Shown one piece after another: positions 44,881 to 57,199 of a stretch of 64,000 nt of DNA. Every line of letters starts with the position of its first letter. The stretch's first letter is position 1. The position numbers and the translations under genes were made by a program. Source of the DNA: Sparassis latifolia (taxonomy: Eukaryota > Basidiomycota > Agaricomycetes > Polyporales > Sparassidaceae); NCBI GenBank assembly GCA_018466975.1, contig CM031552.1, forward strand, positions 1,426,001-1,490,000, read 5' to 3'. Under the pieces are notes generated by a model. That model did no database searches. It was given only the letters and a program-made list of their open reading frames with translations, and was not told the DNA's origin.

Positions 44881-46300
44881 CCTCCTTCCTCTTCTCACAT
44901 TTCATAATGCTAAGAATATTGTGGAAGCCTTGAAACTGGAGTCACAACTGACATTGTTCCTCTCCTGCCTTTCGATGGGTGATCTCTTCGACTTAACATC
45001 ACTATCTACCTGACCTGCATTGCTGGCAGTAGTGCAATGCTCGAGATTACCATCTACCAGTAGCTCAGATTCAAATACTCTCACAATTATAACTATGTCT
45101 GCTTCCGCATCTGAGATCGCTACTGTTATGCAATCCTTGGGCAAACACTTACCTATCTTGACTTCTGGCAAGATTGCTCCCACCATTACTCACATGTGGG
45201 AGAACACTTGCCTCCAGTACTTCAAACACAATGATGTCACTGTTGACAAGAAGGTGGCCAAGATGACTGATGGATTTCAGAACACCATTCTCAGCAACTG
45301 GTACTACAATGACTCCAATACTTTTGATGCTATAACTTGGAAGGACTTTCTCACTACCTTCCATGTGCACTTTCTCCCTAAGGGGTGGGACTTGGCCGTT
45401 CTGACCCAGCTTCTCTGTGCTTGTCAGAAAGAGGATGAGAGCTTCAAAGACTGAATCTTTGATATAGAAAAACTCAACACCACTCTCCATGGCACTATTC
45501 TCTACCTCAATGAGACCTATCTCCATGCTCATATCTCTGCCATTATCTGTGAAGATCTCTAATTCATGTGCAATGATGATGATGTTAAGAACATTATTGC
45601 TTGACAATAACTGTATGCGTGAATATGCGTGCATCCTCCACATCACTGGTGCATCTGCTCCTCTTATTTCAAGAGCCTGAAGCTCCCACCACTAACTAAT
45701 GAAGAGCTCAAACTCCTTCATAACAATGACAGCTGTTTCAAATGCCATGCATTCTTCATCCCTAAGAAACAATGTGGCTGTGACTGCTGCTCTAACCCCT
45801 TTCCTAATGTGACCACATACCACATGCTCACTGAGGCTGATGTCAATACTGCATATTATGCCAAAGACAAGGAGAACACTAAGCCTCATGCCATCATTAC
45901 TGCCACCACTGATCCCATTAATGACATTGCATATTCTGTCAGTGCCATCAATATCAGACCCATGTCATTAGCTGCCACCACTGGCATCCTTGGCACTGGT
46001 TCTGAGTACAAATCTGGCCCCTGCACTGTTGTGCATATTTCTTGGTCAGAAATTATGCATGGACCACTTTAGGACTCTGCACACATTCTAATGCTGATTG
46101 ACTCGGGCTTATCAGCAGTTCTGATTAGATCAGAACTCATGTCGCACCTCAGTTTGCATTGTCGCAAACTACCTCAACCTTTTTTGCTTAGTGACGTGTG
46201 GGGCACAGAGTCTAAAGATTCAGTTAAATGCGTTAAGCATCGTATTTCCCCCCACAATTTATCTTGATCTTCTATCACTTGCAATGCAATCATTGTTGTG
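44880..46300 (+). mobile_element. decayed Ty3/gypsy-like gag-protease relic
   Basis: From 45,094 a frame begins MSASASEIATVMQSLGKHLP and reads as a retroviral-type gag (WYYNDSNTFDAITWKDFL, then FHVHFLPKGWD). It then runs into TGA and TAA stops that look like C-to-T changes. Further on are PPLTNEELKLLHNNDSCFKC, a Cys-rich knuckle-like part and, near 46,100, LIDSGLSAVLIRSELM, a protease active-site region. No LTRs are found. It is cut at 46.48 kb by the foldback element. Confidence 0.7.
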
Positions 46301-46483
46301 TAGGGTAGGAGCATTGGCTGTCCTTGGACTGAGCACTTCTTCATGCTTTGCCTTGCCTCGTGTTTATTGGACACTTTAGATCGAACACTCAGCATCCTCT
46401 GCACTTCATTTCTGTACTTCAGCTTACCATACACTTCATTTCTTCTGCTTTTCCTATTTCTCATTTGTCTCTCTCGACATATC

Positions 46484-47389
46484 AGCTGTGGTGCCCCAGA
46501 TTGTAATACAATGCCGCCACAAAGGGTCCAAAGTGTTGTGTATAATGTGACTATCTTGTAATTCCTTGTAATTTATTGTAATACAATTAACAATTGACAA
46601 AAGACAGTGTCTATAGTAGGAATTAAACCTTGAACCTTGTGGAGTTTTGACAATTTATTACAATGACTGATGCTTTAAATCACTGAGCCATATGTCCTTG
46701 TAACACTACATCTTACAATCAGATATAAGTGCTTCTTTTTGTATTATATATAAATTAAAGTACCCTATATTAAGTCTTTAACTAAACAATAATATAAGTG
46801 GTTTTTATAATAGAGTTATAACTGTTTAATTTGTAAATAGTGTATAAAACTTTTAAATTAGCTGTTTAAAATTAGTTAAATAATTGTAGAGAGCTTTGAC
46901 TTATTAAAAGTAAGTTGAATATGTGGAAGGTTATAGTATAGTCACAGAATATTTATAACAAAGTTCTAAATTTGTAAAAAGAATTATACAATTATTTAAC
47001 TAATTTTAAACAGCTAATTTAAAAGTTTTATACACTATTTACAAATTAAACAGTTATAACTCTATTATAAAAACCACTTATATTATTGTTTAGTTAAAGA
47101 CTTAATATAGGGTACTTTAATTTATATATAATATAAGAAGAAGCACTTATATCTGATTGTAAGATGTAGTATTACAAGGACATATGGCTCAGTGATTTAA
47201 AGCATTAGTCATTGTAATAAATTGTCAAAACTCTGCAAGGTTCAGAGTTCAATTTCTGCTGTGGACACTGTCTTTTGTCAATTATTAATTATATTACAAT
47301 GAATTGCAAGGAATTATAAGATAGTTACATTATACACACTTTAGACTTCTTGTGGGGGCATTGTATTACAAGAGGAGGCACCACTGGTG
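46484..47389. mobile_element. long palindromic foldback element, copy 1 (about 906 bp)
   Basis: Two arms of about 400 bp are inverted copies of each other around a centre of about 100 bp (46,895-46,985). The outer ends resemble CACCAGTGGTGCC on each strand. The sequence is very AT-rich and encodes nothing. Each arm contains a tRNA-like block with box A (TGGCTCAGTG) and box B-like sequences. It lies between a gag relic and a KDZ relic. Confidence 0.8.
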
Positions 47390-47399
47390 CATCTCTAAA

Positions 47400-48680
47400 C
47401 TAATAATGTTTAAGCTGCCTTGTTTCTGGTCAGGATCAAAGGTGCTTTGCCGGAGCACAACAATCAAGTCTTTGCATTTGCAGAACTTAATGATGCAGTG
47501 ATGCAAGAGGATCGTGACGCATGGAGAACTGTTATAGAGGCATGGAAGGAGGATCCTAGAAAACTTAACCTGTTCATTATTACCCATTCTGATACGTATT
47601 TACGAGATATTATGGAATGTTGGCCTGATATTCTGCACCAATACAGTCATGACCCAAGCATCTGTGCACCTGCAGCTGACAAATGAGGAGGCTGTGGAGT
47701 TGGAGAACGGTGAATAATGTGGCATGCTACATGACCTCATTTCCTTGAGTGTCATAATCATGGTCGGGATTGAGCTGCAGGAACAGCAGTAAGTGCGAGC
47801 AGTGATAACATTGGTCATATTCTCATTGCCTGTCACCAGGTATCACCTTCAACAGGACACAGAGGACCTTGGAGCACATTTCACAGATCTTCAATGGGCT
47901 AAGATCATCGAGTGATGTAATGCTCTTCATCGCAAGATAGATGCATGGGAGACATGTAGCAGTTGTTCATGTCTAGCACTGTGGCATTGTGCATGCAAAC
48001 TGTGGCTGCAGCTGTTAAGGAGGTTCCTGCACAAGAAATGGCACTCTATTTATCATCAGAGTTACCCTCTGGTACCCCTTATGACTCTCGCATCCAGAGA
48101 TATGAGTTGCATCTAAGGGTTGCATAAGCACACAATGCGCTAGAGGATCTTGGGTGACATCTCCACATGCATGTCCATCTGTACAAGTTCAAGGGCTACT
48201 TCATCCATGGGTAACAATATCTCACCAGAGCGAAGACAATCATTGGGCATGCACAGGATAAGGTTAACACTGATGCAGCACACTATCACTGTGCATACAA
48301 AGCCATCATCTCATTGTCTATCCTACTTAATGAGCCTTCAATGCTCCATGACTTGTGTCCATTGCAAGATGAAGATGTTCAAGGAATGACAGAGGGGATG
48401 CAGGGAGAAACTCAGAGCTGCAAGACTTTGTCTTAAATATGGAAAAGATATGGTGTGGGGAGTAGCAGTGCGACTGATGGCAGCATCAGTGAAGATTGGC
48501 ATTTTTTACTTATCTGTTTCTAAGACTTCCTAATGCTCATAAAATCTTCCAGAGCTTCATACCGAGTGATGCAAGGCCCATGCTTGCGCCTATTGCTGGA
48601 TTGAGGAATGCTGCCAGTTGTCAGAGGAGATGCACAGGGTCATTTCTTTTTATGGTTAGTTCGTGCAGTGATGGCTGGAA
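47400..48680 (+). mobile_element. decayed KDZ-type transposase, C-terminal region
   Basis: Peptides in broken frames follow the C-terminal part of the large Kyakuja-Dileera-Zisupton transposases of mushrooms: AWRTVIEAWKEDPRKLN near 47,515, DLQWAKIIERCNALHRKIDA near 47,890, EMALYLSSELPSGTPYD near 48,035, HLYKFKGYFIHG near 48,180, TLSWIW-like near 48,430, and CKAHACAYCWIEECCQLSEE near 48,560. Stops are mostly TGA or TAA at places expected to be Trp, Arg or Gln codons. The catalytic N-terminal part is absent. The assignment rests on family resemblance recalled from mushroom genomes. Confidence 0.6.
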
Positions 48681-50757
48681 TATATAGACACGATACCTGC
48701 ATGATTGCGAGAACACCTGAAAGGCGCCACTGCATATGTACACTGTCAGGCAAGTATCTGGATGTCTATGAGGGAACACTGTAGGTTGATATAGTGTCAT
48801 GTACCTGTCTGGTTGCATGCAAAAGGTGATGTCACCATAGATATAGATTTGGTTGAAGCCACCATTGCAGAACCCCTTCCGGCAGGCAGTTCTGCTACTA
48901 TATTGGCAAGTCCTTCGACTTTCCTTCCTGCATGTTAGGTGGTCGGTCACTATGCGAGTCCACAGATGAGTACTAGAGGCAATCTCCCCATGACACAAGG
49001 CTAGTTTTCGTGGCTATTTAGCAATTTTACAAGTTCATGTTCATTGATGTTGTCTGAATGAAAATAAAATATTTGGCATTCTACACTGAAGTCTCTAAAA
49101 CAAAATCCATTATCTCAAACATATAATATAGAAGATTACATGGCGGGGTGGTGCGACAGGGTATGATTTTGACATGCAATCGGGAATAGATCTCAAGCAA
49201 ATCTTGGGCCTAACAGGTCAGCAATGAGGTTGTCAGCACTTGGAGATCTGCAATAAAGAACTGAGAGCGGCCGAGGGAGAGGGAGGAGCATGGCATAGAG
49301 GAGAGTTATAGGAACCACTGAATAATATATCAGACCTGTAGTAGCTATCACAGTCAAAGTCCTGAATTGTTATGACCTTATTTGATATATTAGTATGCCA
49401 GGGACAGGTGTGTCTGTATCTTGTCTAGTGTATTTATGTAACACTAGGATGTGAAACTGCCATTTATATTGCCCTCCCATATGAACAGCATCATTGAATA
49501 CAGTGCAAACAGTACAGAATGATAAGCCCTTGAGATCATGCAATGATCACAGCAAAATATATTTCTGATGTCTATTTGTGGCTACATGTTCTACTTGAGC
49601 TCTCCTGCAGGCCTCGAGGTATTGAAAGGGTAACTCAGAGGGCGAGACACAAAGATTGGGGGTTATCTACACTCACTGTACTGAAAGTCACCAGATGTTC
49701 TACCACGGAAGCTGCAATGGTTTTTTCAATCTCCGACATATTAGTTGTCAGTTGCTTCTGTGGGTGAATGGCTGAAACTGAGACTTTAACCCCCTCTGTG
49801 GCAGCAAATGGCTGCAGGTTGGCTAGCCTAATGGCCGGCAGGTGTCTGTAATATCCCATGTGTCCACTGTCACATCCGGCCTGTCTGCCTGTCCGAATCA
49901 TTGCAAAGCTGTCCATGGTCACACTCCTGTCCAGATTGATTGAAAACCTACAGTATTGCCGGAGTTGGATGAGATGGGCTCGCACTAAGGTAGTGGATCT
50001 TCACAGTGCATTTGGCACGCAGAGGTATCCTTCTGTATTTCCAATATATATCGAGAATGTAGAGGAATCACAGGACTTGAAAAGAGTGTGATGAGCTTAG
50101 TGCTCCGCAATTATGATTAAATATGCCACGAAGGCAAATAATAATATTATGTATTATTATTTAAAGACCTTAGCCAGATATCTAATGGTGATCTAATATA
50201 ATTTAAAGTATTCTATTATAGTTCATTACAGTCACACCTTTTCAAAAGGGGTCAGTGCAGTATTATGTGAGCCCAAAATTGCCCTGAGAAGGTTCCCAAA
50301 TATAGATCATTGGACAATTTTCCCAGTATTCAGGGTTTGGTGCCTGGAGGTGACCTTCTGACGAGGTAGACTTACCTGATATAGAACATCACATTCCCTT
50401 TTATGGTATGTCTGGGCTCACATAAGTTTCAGTCAGTTACGAGAATTTCTCACAGATAGCTGCAACTCTAAAAGGACTGTTCTGGAGCACAATTTCCTCA
50501 AATTCCTCCTAAAACTCCATCACGTGTAGTGTATTTTATGTATGATTAAATAACATGTTCATATTGTAATATAATGGATTTATAATATTATCTGGTCCCA
50601 GACTATTTAATTGTATTTTTAATTTAATTATAATTATAATAAATTATAATAATAATCTTGCGGAGCACTAGATGAGCTGTGTGACTGATCACCTGACTCA
50701 GTGATGTGTCACACAAGCAACGAACCCCATCCTCCCAAGCCTTCAAGTGTTTGTCTC
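48681..50757. other. AT-rich, decayed sequence
   Basis: No gene or repeat boundary can be supported. It includes very AT-rich runs near 50,140-50,230 and 50,570-50,660. Confidence 0.4.
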
Positions 50758-50996
50758 TGTTGAAAAGTAGCGCCCAAATTTCTGGAGCTCCAGAAATTGG
50801 GGAGCGCCCAAGGGCAGACAAGCCGAGGGCATGATTACAAAGAAAGACAAAGAAGGAAATTTGCTTATATCAAGTGGAGTGTCTAGAACTGTATATATAC
50901 AGAAATCTATTTTAGGACGCGCAATTATGCGCCCCAACGCATCTTGACTCGCCATCACTACCTTCCTATTTGAGAACTAAGGCGCGATTTCTAACA
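50758..50996 (+). repeat. 5' LTR of the older copia element
   Basis: It starts TGTTGAAAAG and ends TTTCTAACA, followed by GGTTATGAGCCCCGGCTC (primer binding site, 50,997-51,014). Confidence 0.9.
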
Positions 50997-51096
50997 GGTT
51001 ATGAGCCCCGGCTCTAGCCAATAAATACTCAGATAACAACAGCCCCTATTATGGCTACAAAAATTGTTACCCCTTACTAGTATGAGAACAAATAAT

Positions 51097-54000
51097 GTCG
51101 ACCAGCGCTGATAATACGAGCAATAGCAATGCTTACCGGATCCCGCTCCTGAAGGAAGACAATTGGCTCCCGTGGAAGCGCCGCATCGAGGCCATCCTTA
51201 ATGATAAGGGTCTCAGGAGTATGTGACCAGAAAGACACTGAAGCCGCAGCCGAGTAATGACCGGGCCAATAGGGCAGCGAGAGAGGCGGAGATTAGCGCC
51301 TGGGGAGAGAAGGACCTCAAGGCCCAGAATGTAATTGTGCTATCGCTGGAAGATTCCCAGATGGTGCACATCACTGGAGCCGAGACGGCACGGGCCATGT
51401 GGGAGCAGCTTCGCACAGTCAAGGAACAGCGTGGACAGCATGGGATTCTTGCGCTGTGTCGGCATTTTTACCGGATGCAAGCCAAGGAAGAAGATAATAT
51501 CTCTAGTCACATCACACAGCTACGACAAATCCAGAAACAACTCCACCTAATGGAGAAGGTTGTTTCTGACGAGGATTTCCGGCTTATTCTGGCTACCTCA
51601 TTACCGAAGAGCTGGGACTCTTTCCTCAGCTCTTACTTTGGCGCCAAAGGCGCTGACAACGTGCGCCCTCAGCTTACATCACAAGAATTGATTGCCATCA
51701 TTCTTGATGAAAATAGGCGAAGGCATGAGCGTGGTGAGCGCGGTCAATCCTCGGACCAAGTCATGATTGCCAAAGGAAAGAAGCGCCCCTTCGGGGAATA
51801 CAAAAAATGTTCGATCTGCGGAAAGCTGGGACATCTTGGTAACAAGTGTCGGCACCGCGACAAGGTCAAATGTATGAATTGTGGAAAATTCGGGCATAAG
51901 GCCACGGATTGTTGGGCCAAAGGCGGTGGCAAAGCTGGACAGGGCCCGCCGATGAAGCGGTAAAAGATGGAACGTGCTTACAAAGCACGCGAGGTTGAAC
52001 TGAAAGAGGATGAGGCAAAAATAGCCTACGATAATGATAGCAACACTGTATCTCTCGGATCTGATGGTGAAATCGCTTCTTTCTATGAGTGGTTTGCCGA
52101 CTCCGGAACAACTTCGCACATTACAAATCGTCGTGAAGTCTTCGCGACCTATCAGGTGCTCGAAGATCATGCGATCACGGGCATCGGACCACAACCAACG
52201 CAGGCATTGGGCCGCGGTACGGTCAATGTCAAAAGTGAAGTAGGAGATCGGAAAGTGAAATTCCGTCTCCACGGTGTACTGTATGCACTGACAGCACCCA
52301 ATAGCCTCCTCTCCACCACGTGTTTAGATGACGCGGGAGGAAGAGTACTTATGGGAAATAGTCGCGCAATACTAATAGATAAAAATAAACACACCCTTGC
52401 TATAGGCAAGAAAAATGGATGACTATATTTATTGAAATTGCATCCAATAATTCCGCAACCTGCGCGAACCTATACTGCTAAGGAATACGCCCGCATACCT
52501 GAAAAGAGTGGCACAAGATCTATGGCCATATCGGGAAATCAGCGCTTATGCGATTATATCGCGAAGGGCTTGTAGATGGCCTAGAAATCTCGCCAAGCCC
52601 AGATGAAATTATTGCGAGGCGTGCATCCAAGCAAAGGCGATGCGAAAGCCATTTTCCAAAGAGACGGATGAATGCAGCAAGGTACCCAGAGAATTAACAC
52701 ACACGGATGTGTGGGGACCTGCACAGACAGCCGCTCTACAAGGGTGGAAATATTTTATTACATTTACCGATGATTACAGTTGTCAAAGTACAGTACTATT
52801 TATGAGGCATAAAGATGAAGTAACTGAAAAGGTAAAGAATTATATTACCTATATCGAGCGCAAGTTTGGAAACAAACCCTTGCGACTCAGGCTCAACAAC
52901 GTTCGAGAATACATGAACACCGAATTAATTAACTGGTGTCAAATGAAAGGGATCAAGATGGGTCCGACTGCGCCGTACTCACCATCTCAGAATGGAGTCT
53001 CTGAGAGATTGAATCGCACACTGCTTGGACTAGCGCGCGCGATGATCTATGCAAGAGATCTACCTCATTATCTTTGGGCTGAAGTGATTGCTCACGCAGT
53101 CTATATTAAAAATAGATCGCCTACCCAGGCGTTAAATGGGGCAACTCCCGAAGAAAAATGGAATGGGACGAAACCAAATATCTCGTACTTACAAGAATTT
53201 GGTTCCCCCGTATGGGTCCTCATGGAGGACGCAACACTATCAAAGCTAGTGCCCCATGCCAACAAGTATATTTTTGTTGGATACATGGACGGACCCAAAG
53301 CCATCAAATATTATGATGCACATATGCGCCAGATTAAAATCTCGCGTAATTTTCAATTTTCTTCGAATTTCCCAGACCATTTGCCCGGCAACGTGCCTCA
53401 TGTGCCACAAGAGCAAATAGGATTCGACGTACCTATCCTCACAGCACAGTGTGAGGATGAGCGAAATATATTTCCGGGCACTTTACCTAGCAATGCGTCA
53501 GACGTGCTGCATGCGGAAAGGAGATCTGAAGTCCCAAACCTCACAACGACCACAAATGTGCAGCGCGAGGGGGAGTTAGGAACTTCCGTGCCACAGTCAC
53601 CTGCCAAAAATCCGCGAAAGCACAGACGGGATGATGATCCTGATCAACATGAGGAAAGCAGGACGGACGTACTAAGTCAGCCCAGACGAACCAGAAGAAA
53701 GACAGTTCGGCATGATTACCGTCTAATGCACGACCCAGAGGCAGACGAAGATCTGGATAATGATCCAGATAAATCAAATGCCGAATTAGTCTATATTGTG
53801 ATGAGCGCCCATGGAAATGCGGATGCGGATGAGCCAAAGACGCTCAGTGATGCCAAGAGATCACTTGAGTGGCCCAAATGAGAACAGGCAGTCCAGACGG
53901 AACTCAATCAACTACAGGGTATGGAAACTTGGGAGTTAGTGGAACCTCCCGAAGATCGAAAACCCATAGGAAATAAATGGGTTCTAGTCAAGAAAACAAA

Positions 54001-55412
54001 CAAAGAGGGTGAAATAATTAAATACAAAGCCTGCCTGGTTGCGAAGGGATATTCTCAAACCCCAGGCATGGACTATACCGAGACGTTCGCGCCCGTAGTC
54101 TGCCTCGAAACCATTTGAACTATCCTCGGGCTAGCCGCAATCTTAGATTGGGAGATTGGACAGATGGACGTGAAAAGCACCTATCTTAATGGAACTCTCA
54201 AAGAAGAAGTGTACATGCGGCAACCCGAAGGATACAGCAATGGAACATACCGCGTATGTAAATTAAAAAACCCTCTATGGGCTAAAGCAGTCTGGCCGAG
54301 AATGGAATATCGTGCTGAACCGCAAGTTACTAGATGCGAGATTCAAGCGCCTATTCTCAGATCCATGTGCGTACATTCGGATCAAAGGTGATAAGATAGA
54401 AATCGTCACCATTTGGGTAGACGACCTATTAATATTCACCAATGATTGCGCACTGATGGACCAATTGAAAGGGAACTCCGAAATATGTTCGAAGTTACTG
54501 ACCTTGGCGAATCCCGAAAAATTGTGGGGATAGAAATCGAGAGAGACCGTTCAAAGGGAACGATCAAAATCTCTCAGACAAAATATATTAAGTCTATCCT
54601 ACACAAGAATGGACTTACGAACGCCAACACAGTCGGGATGCCTCTTGATCCAAATACAGTGCTCGAAAAACAAGAACCCGAAACTGATGATGAATGCAAC
54701 CGAGACAACGGATACGCATCGCTCGTCGGATCACTGATGTACGCGGCAATTGCCACGAGGTCAGACATTGCTCACGCTGTGCAATGGCTTAGCTCATTTA
54801 CTGCCAATCCTGGAATGGCTCATTGAACTGCTGCCAAATGCATCCTCCACTATCTATCTGGAACACGAGAACTTGGAATAATCTACGGGCCAATTGCAGA
54901 TGTCAAGCCTGAAGATCAAGCCAAATTCGTGGGCTACTCAGATGCAGACTATGCGAACGATATCCGAGATCGCAAATCAATCTCGGATATTTATTTAAAT
55001 TAGGAAATGGCACGATCACGTGGAGCTCAAAGAAGCAAACCACGGTCACATCATCCACCACGGAAGCCGAATACATGGCATCCGCCGAAGCGGCAAAGAA
55101 GCTGTGTGGCTCCGAACACTATTCAAAGAAATAGGTTTCGAGCAACAAGATCCTACAATTTTATTCGAGGATAATACGGCGGTGATCTCAATTGCACGTG
55201 ATCCCCAATTCCACGCGAAATCAAAACATTTTAATGTAAAGCATCATTATGTGCACGAGAAATTGAGGGATAAATATATTGATATCCATTACTGTCCCAC
55301 GGAGGACATGATAGCGGATATCCTAACAAAGTCACTCCCTAAGCCGAGGCACGAGAAGCTCACAAAAAAGCTCGGAATGCCCATCGGCTTGAGGGGGAGT
55401 GTTAGAAAGTAG
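51097..55412 (+). pseudogene. copia Gag-Pol, interrupted
   Basis: The ATG is at 51,097 (MSTSADNTSNSNAYRIPLLK). A frame change near 51,210 separates the first 38 codons from the main Gag frame. Two CCHC knuckles follow (CSICGKLGHLGNKC and CMNCGKFGHKATDC, 51,815-51,912). TAA at 51,961 is an in-frame stop before the protease (ADSGTTSHI near 52,095). The integrase core spans 52,640-53,200 (THTDVWGP, SQNGVSERLN). Reverse transcriptase spans 53,880-54,560 with WVDDLLIF near 54,415. RNase H spans 54,900-55,390 with STTEAEY-like and ADILTKSLP motifs. At least five stops or shifts disrupt it. Confidence 0.88.
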
Positions 55413-55638
55413 CATCCAAATTTCTGAAGCTCCAGAAATTGGAGAGCGCCCAAGGGCAGACAAGCTGAGGGCATGATTACAAAGAAAGACAAAGAAGGAA
55501 ATTTGCTTATATAAAGTGGAGCGTCTAGAACTGTATATATACAGAAATCTATTTTAGGACGCGCAATCACGTGCCCCGACGCATCTTGACCCGCCATCAC
55601 TACCTTCCTATTTGGGAACTAAGACGCGATTTCTAACA
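55401..55638 (+). repeat. 3' LTR of the older copia element
   Basis: It starts TGTTAGAAAG and ends TTTCTAACA, followed by the GTCTC target duplication. Confidence 0.9.
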
Positions 55639-55737
55639 GTCTCTGACTGCACTTATCGATAAAGATTCACCCTGGTAAAACTTCATGGAAAAATGTGTCA
55701 ATACTGAACCATGCAAGTGCATACATCTCTTGTTTCT

Positions 55738-56552
55738 GTAATACAATTAACAATTGACAAAAGACAATGTCCACAACAGGAATTGAACCCTGAACCTTGC
55801 AGAGTTTTGACAATTTATTACAATGACTGATGCTTTAAATCACTGAGTCATATGTCCTTGTAATACTACATCTTACAATCAGATATAAGTGCTTCTTCTT
55901 ATATTATATATAAATTAAAGTACCCTATATTAAGTCTTTAACTAAACAATAATATAAGTGGTTTTTATAATAGAGTTATAACTGTTTAATTTGTAAATAG
56001 TGTATAAAACTTTTAAATTAGCTGTTTAAAATTAGTTAAATAATTGTAGAGAGCTTTGACTTATTAAAAGTAAGTTGAATATGTGGAAGGTTATAGTATA
56101 GTCACAGAATATTTATAACAAAGTTCTAAATTTATAAAAAGAATTATACAATTATTTAACTAATTTTAAACAGCTAATTTAAAAGTTTTATACACTATTT
56201 ACAAATTAAACAGTTATAACTCTATTATAAAAACCACTTATATTATTGTTTAGTTAAAGACTTAATATAGGGTACTTTAATTTATATATAATATAAGAAG
56301 AAGCACTTATATCTGATTGTAAGATGTAGTGTTACAAGAACATATGGCTCAGTGGTTTAAAGCATCAGTCATTGTAATAAATTGTCAAAACTCCACAAGG
56401 TTTAAGGTTTAATTCCTACTGTGGACACTGTCTTTGTCAATTGTTAATTGTATTACAATAAATTACAAGGAATTACAAGGTGGTCACATTATACATAACA
56501 CTTTGGACTCCTTGTGGAGGCACTGTATTACAAGAAGAGGCACCACTGGTGG
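55738..56552. mobile_element. long palindromic foldback element, copy 2 (left end truncated)
   Basis: It is almost identical to copy 1 through the core arms (few differences over 400 bp) but lacks the outer 95 bp of the left arm. The right end is complete (GCACCACTGGTG). It lies 100 bp after the older copia element. Confidence 0.8.
55779..55850 (-). other. tRNA-like pol III promoter block in the foldback arm
   Basis: Read on the minus strand, the block has a box A-like TGACTCAGTGA (TGGCTCAGTGG in the opposite arm at 56,345) and, 50 bases on, GGTTCAATTCC, which matches the box B consensus. The T-loop is flanked by pairing bases (CAGG and CCTG). The rest does not fold into a convincing cloverleaf with a matched acceptor stem, so it is a tRNA-derived sequence and not a tRNA gene. 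Confidence 0.45.
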
Positions 56553-57199
56553 ATAAGCCACTATCACAGGGTGAGCCGCCATCGTAGGCAGCTTCCTCCT
56601 TTATGACTGATGCAGGGCCATACGTTAACATTACTCGCCTGGTCTTTACAGCCCGTGCATTCATCTGCACAGAGTCAGCCAGTTTCTCCTCACGTTCCCG
56701 AGCCTGTCGACACTAGATATGTCTGAGTTGTCACTGTCCGCTAAGCTCCAGGCTCCTCGTCGCAGCCCCCCTTTGGATCTCTTTCAAAGCTAACCTGGAC
56801 ATGTCACTATCAGAAAAATAGACTCTCTTTCTTCGAACCTAAGGTCCCTTCTGGATGGCCTGTGCAACTGAATCTCTCCTATTTATCGATGCTTGAGGTG
56901 CTATTTGAGGAAGAGCAATCTGGCAGATGCTGTGTAAGTTCCTGCAGACCAGTGGAGCTCCACTGTGCCATTTTGTGCTGTCTCTCTTGAACAGTCTGCA
57001 CTGTGCTGAGCCAGCTTACATGCCTGTTACCTCGGAGTGACACCGGAGGGCAATGTTATTTGCATGTTCACCTTCGAGGCCGGAAGTTGTGACAGAAAGA
57101 AGAGCCGCAAATAGGCCTGTGACTACGAATATGTGGGACACTCTTGATCTTGCTCAGATCCTGGACTGCCGTGCTGCATCCCCACCTGGCATGCCAACT
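56553..57199. other. CpG-poor intergenic, nothing recognised
   Basis: No supported exon; probably decayed sequence belonging to the duplicated block. Confidence 0.35.

Larger units (their letters stand above)
50753..55643 (+). mobile_element. Ty1/copia element, older, complete with LTRs and 5 bp target duplication
   Basis: The LTRs are 50,758-50,996 and 55,401-55,638 (TGTTRGAAA..TTTCTAACA type ends). They differ at about 15 of 238 positions, nearly all transitions. GTCTC flanks the element at 50,753-50,757 and 55,639-55,643. The same tRNA-iMet-type primer site as in the first copia element starts at 50,997, and a purine tract TTGAGGGGGAG precedes the 3' LTR. The coding region has stops and shifts, so the copy is dead. 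Confidence 0.92.

Noticed and set aside
46191..47389. CRISPR-like or tandem array in the AT-rich palindromic region
   Set aside because: The similarity is a single pair of inverted arms, not spaced direct repeats, and the organism is a eukaryote.
50758..55638. The two copia elements as copies of one family
   Set aside because: They share the primer binding site type but their LTRs, Gag and zinc-knuckle number differ; they are separate families.
55779..55850. A genuine tRNA gene in the foldback arm
   Set aside because: Box A and box B are present, but the acceptor and anticodon stems do not pair convincingly and no pol III terminator is in the expected place.
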